From the NCBI GenBank assembly GCA_030428345.1, contig JAUIBM010000111.1, positions 1 to 7,985 on the forward strand: a DNA stretch of 7,985 nt, written 5' to 3'. The stretch's first letter is position 1. Each line of letters opens with the position of its first letter. This stretch comes from Alphaproteobacteria bacterium (GTDB lineage: Bacteria; Pseudomonadota; Alphaproteobacteria; Rhizobiales; Rhizobiaceae). Shown piece by piece: positions 5,348 through 7,985 of this stretch. The position numbers were made by a program, and so were the translations under genes. Under the pieces are notes generated by a model. The model had not been told where the DNA came from. It did no database searches and was given only the letters and a program-made list of their open reading frames with translations.

Positions 5348-6445
5348 GTGCTACACAAACGAATCTTCGCGCATGCATGCAATCTCGCCATGGCCGGCGG
5401 GCTGGCGGTCGGTCTCGCGGCCTCGATCGCCCTCCCGGCCAGTTCTGCAGAACTCGATACCGTCCGGGTCGGCTGGTGCACGAGCACCCTCAATTCAGGC
5501 GCGGTGCCATGGGCGGTGGCCCAGAAGCTCGGATATTTCGCGGAAGAAGGACTGGAGCTCAAGCTGGTGCCGGTGAAGTCCGGCAATGAATGCGTTACCT
5601 ATGTGGCGAGCGGCGAACTGCCCTATGCTCTGCCTGCGGTCGAGCCGGTGGCGGCGATCATCGCCAAGGGGTTCGAGGGCAAGACCTTCTTCACTCTCTA
5701 TCACGGCGCCACGTGGCGGATCGCGGTTCCCGCGGAATCCGACGCGCACACGGTCGCGGACCTGAAGGGCAAGAAGATCGGCGTCGCTTCGATGTCATCG
5801 GTCATGGTGGCGGTCACCAAGGGACTGTTCATGAATGCCGGCCTCGACCCGGAAAAGGATGTCAGTTTCGTTGCGACCGGCGCGACCGCGCCCACGGTGC
5901 TCGCCTTGCGGCGCGGTGAAATCGACGCGGTGGCCAAATGGGACGCGGCCGACTTCGACATGCAGCGCGTCGGGGTGAAGATCCGCGAGCTCGACGTTCC
6001 CGAGTTCACCTCTCCCTCGCTCGGCATCTTCTCGAGCAACAAATATTTCGAGGAGCATAAGGATGAGGCGGCGAAGATCGCGCGGGCCTACGCCAAGGGC
6101 TCGGTGTTCACCATCGCCAATCCCCAGGCTGCCTTCAAGATGCTCTACGAGGTCTATCCCGAGACCCGCTCGACCAGCATTGATGAAGCGACGCAGTTGA
6201 AGAATGACGAGGATTTCCTGGAAGTGCGCAAGACGATCTGGGAGCCGATCGCCTCGCAGGACGGGAAGTGGGGAATGGGCGTGATGAGCGCCTATGGCGA
6301 CTATCTGAACAATCTGGCGAAATGGGGCATCGTCGAACGCGCCGTGAAGCCGGAGGAGTTCATCACCAACGAGCTGATCGACACGATCAACGATTTCGAC
6401 CGCGATGCGATCATCGCCGCGGCGAAAGCCTACAAGGCGGGTTGA
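5348..6445 (+). CDS. ABC transporter substrate-binding protein, SsuA/TauA/NMT1-like, exported
   Basis: A 365-residue periplasmic binding protein of the nitrate/sulfonate/taurine and NMT1/THI5-like group. A Sec signal peptide is visible: positive start (MLHKR), hydrophobic stretch at about 13-30, and a likely cut after ASSA at residue 34. The mature part has the two-lobe type II pattern: VRVGWCTSTLNSGAVPWAVAQKLGYFAEEGLELKL (39-73), the DLKGKKIGVASMSS segment (128-141), and ALRRGEIDAVAKWDAAD (176-192) on the second lobe. Such proteins capture a small organic ligand in the periplasm and hand it to an ABC permease; here the ligand is unknown. Start: GTG 5348 has GGGAGGA ending seven bases upstream and leaves a good signal peptide. 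No permease or ATPase gene is visible on either side. Strong hairpins follow the stop, then an aldehyde dehydrogenase on the same strand. Confidence 0.9.
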   Translation: MLHKRIFAHACNLAMAGGLAVGLAASIALPASSAELDTVRVGWCTSTLNSGAVPWAVAQKLGYFAEEGLELKLVPVKSGNECVTYVASGELPYALPAVEPVAAIIAKGFEGKTFFTLYHGATWRIAVPAESDAHTVADLKGKKIGVASMSSVMVAVTKGLFMNAGLDPEKDVSFVATGATAPTVLALRRGEIDAVAKWDAADFDMQRVGVKIRELDVPEFTSPSLGIFSSNKYFEEHKDEAAKIARAYAKGSVFTIANPQAAFKMLYEVYPETRSTSIDEATQLKNDEDFLEVRKTIWEPIASQDGKWGMGVMSAYGDYLNNLAKWGIVERAVKPEEFITNELIDTINDFDRDAIIAAAKAYKAG

Positions 6446-6454
6446 GCCCTGCCG

Positions 6455-6485
6455 GGGGAGCGGGCCGGATTGCGGACCGCTCCTC
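6455..6485 (+). terminator. Strong hairpin right after the binding-protein gene (terminator or mRNA stabiliser)
   Basis: GGAGCGG (6457-6463) pairs with CCGCTCC (6477-6483) and CCG (6465-6467) with CGG (6473-6475), with one G/A mismatch between and a five-base loop. G6455/C6485 and a G/T wobble extend it outward. It begins nine bases after the stop codon. A second perfect hairpin follows at 6489-6507 (ACTGGCG, loop TACAG, CGCCAGT). Neither has a T-run. Hairpins after binding-protein genes often protect the upstream message so that it is made in excess over later genes, and that reading fits here. Confidence 0.5.
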
Positions 6486-6546
6486 GCAACTGGCGTACAG
6501 CGCCAGTACCAAAGACTGCAACATCCCACAAAATCGGTGAGCGAAC

Positions 6547-7985
6547 ATGAATCCCGGACCCGCGCAACTCTTCATCAACGGCGTCTGGACCCGCTCCGCG
6601 TCGACGCGATTCATCGGCGTCCGCGAGGCCGCGAGCGGAGCCTCGATCGCCACGATTCAAATGGCGTCGGCTGCTGATGTCGATGCGGCCTGCGCGGCGG
6701 CGCGCGAGGCGCTGGCGGAATGGTCGGCATTGTCCGCGGAGCAACGCGCCGTCTATCTGGGGCGGATCGCGGATCACCTCGAGGAAAACGCCGCATCCAT
6801 AGCGCAGACCATCGCGCGGGAGGTGGGTATGCCGCTGCGGCTGGCCGAGCGCATCCAGGTTGCCGCGCCCATCGCCGCATGGCGGAACCATGTTGCGCTG
6901 GCGGGGGAATTCTGCTGGAGCGAGCAGATCGGGCATTCGAGCGTCGAGCGCGCGCCGGCGGGCGTCGTCGCCTGCATCACGCCATGGAACTATCCCCTGC
7001 ATCAGATCACCGCGAAGGTCGCGCCCGCGCTTCTTGCCGGTTGCACGGTCGTCCTCAAGCCCTCCGAGGTAGCGCCGCTGTCCGCGTTTGCGCTGGCGGC
7101 GGCAGTCGAGGCGGCCGGGTTGCCGAAGGGGGGTCTTCAACATGGTTGTAGGTTCCGGTGCGGAAGTGGGCGAGGCGCTGGTGGTCAATGAAAATGTCGC
7201 CGTGATCTCGTTTACCGGCTCCACCGCGACGGGCAGGCGTATTGCCGAACTGGCGGGCAGGAACCTCAAGCGCGTCTCGCTCGAACTGGGCGGCAAGTCC
7301 GCGTCGATATTGTTGCCGGGGGGCGATGTGGCGGCAGCGGTGAAAGCGACCCTTGGCTCCTGCATGCTCAACAGCGGACAGACCTGTTCCGCGCTTACCC
7401 GGTTTCTCGTTCCCGCCGAACTACAGGATCAGGTTGTCGATCTGGTGCAGGCCGCCATCGCGCGGTTCACGCCCGGCGATCCGCTCGATCCGGCCACGCG
7501 GCTCGGTCCGCTGGTGTCGGAACCCCATCGGCAAAGGGTCCTCGCCTATATCGATATGGGAATCGCGCAGGGCGCGCGGCTTGTCGCAGGAGGGGTCGCC
7601 CGCCCGGAGGGTTGCGATCGCGGCAATTTCGTGCAGGCGACGGCGTTCGCTGACGTGACGCCGGAAATGACCATCGCGCAGGAGGAGATATTCGGGCCCG
7701 TCCTGGCGATCATGCCTTTTGGCAGCCTCACCGAGGCGGTCTTCATCGCCAACGGCACGCCCTACGGCCTTGCAGCGGCGGTATGGGGTGCGAACGAGCA
7801 GGAGGCTCTTTCCGTGGCGCGGCAATTGAATGCCGGCCAGATCGATCTGAATGGCGCTCCCTTCAACCCGATGGCCCCCTTTGGCGGGTTCGGCGAATCG
7901 GGCGTCGGCCGTGAGAACGGCCGGTTCGGCCTCGATGAATTTCTCGAATACCGGTCGTTCCAGATGCCGGTGAAAGGTGCGTCAT
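6547..7985 (+). CDS. NAD(P)-dependent aldehyde dehydrogenase with an apparent frameshift; 3' end cut by window edge
   Basis: ATG 6547 (GGTGAG five bases upstream) opens a classic aldehyde dehydrogenase, oxidising an aldehyde to its acid with NAD(P)+. In the first frame are the TPWNYP motif at 145-150 (N148 holds the oxyanion) and KPSE at 171-174 (cofactor binding). After K194-G195 the frame breaks in a run of six G at 7128-7133: read as is, the protein ends at 7191 after 214 residues. Dropping one G restores PKGVFNM and the rest of the family pattern in the other forward frame to the window edge: FTGSTATGRR, the catalytic base E246 in LELGGKS, nucleophile C280 in NSGQTC, EEIFGPV, and the C-terminal FGGFGESGVGRENGRFG. 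E246 and C280 are 34 residues apart, as in well-studied family members. The restored protein is 479 residues so far, close to full family length. It is either a sequencing or assembly slip or a real lesion. The substrate is unknown; its place after a binding protein suggests it handles the imported compound or a product of it. Confidence 0.85.
7128..7133 (+). other. Six-G run at the frameshift point of the aldehyde dehydrogenase
   Basis: The bases read AAG GGG GGT C, where the family pattern needs AAG GGG GTC TTC AAC (K-G-V-F-N). One surplus G in the run accounts for the whole break, because the coding pattern is clean up to the run and resumes directly after it. Homopolymer runs are common places both for read errors and for genuine slippage. 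Confidence 0.85.

Noticed and set aside
6430..7371. A 313-codon minus-strand open frame opposite the aldehyde dehydrogenase
   Set aside because: It is antisense to a gene with all catalytic motifs, and its translation is Arg/Pro-rich without a family pattern.

Overview
The window is GC-rich, densely packed bacterial chromosome-type DNA. Codon use, short intergenic gaps and the mix of families (AGE epimerase, SMP-30 lactonase, TetR regulators, NMT1/SsuA-like binding protein, aldehyde dehydrogenase) suggest an alphaproteobacterium, perhaps a sphingomonad or a member of Hyphomicrobiales. That placement is inference; there is no rRNA or marker gene here. I see no insertion sequence, phage gene, tRNA or CRISPR array.

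Layout. (1) Positions 1-2409: two divergent genes of probable sugar or sugar-acid metabolism. One is an AGE-family epimerase/isomerase on the minus strand, cut by the left edge. The other is an SMP-30/gluconolactonase-like protein on the plus strand. (2) Positions 2426-3949: a TetR regulator (minus) diverges from a two-gene operon (plus) encoding a PhnB-like VOC protein and an NTF2-like DUF4440 protein joined by an ATGA overlap. A perfect 18-bp palindrome lies in the 48-bp gap, over the likely promoter. (3) Positions 4013-5184: a darcynin-family protein of unknown function (minus) diverges from a second TetR regulator (plus), again with a palindromic operator candidate between them. (4) Positions 5190-7985: a leader that can fold as a compact three-way junction precedes an exported ABC-type substrate-binding protein. 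Strong hairpins follow that gene, and then comes an NAD(P)-dependent aldehyde dehydrogenase running off the right edge. The dehydrogenase is intact on both sides of a run of six G at 7128-7133, where the frame shifts.

How the genes may work together. Two regulator modules of the same design (TetR, palindrome, small divergent target) stand side by side, probably each answering a small ligand. The binding protein and dehydrogenase could form a uptake-and-oxidation unit, but no permease or ATPase is visible, so the substrate is unknown. Most of the window is ordinary accessory metabolism. The points that most deserve a second look are the dehydrogenase frameshift, the folded leader before the binding protein, and the darcynin/TetR pair.
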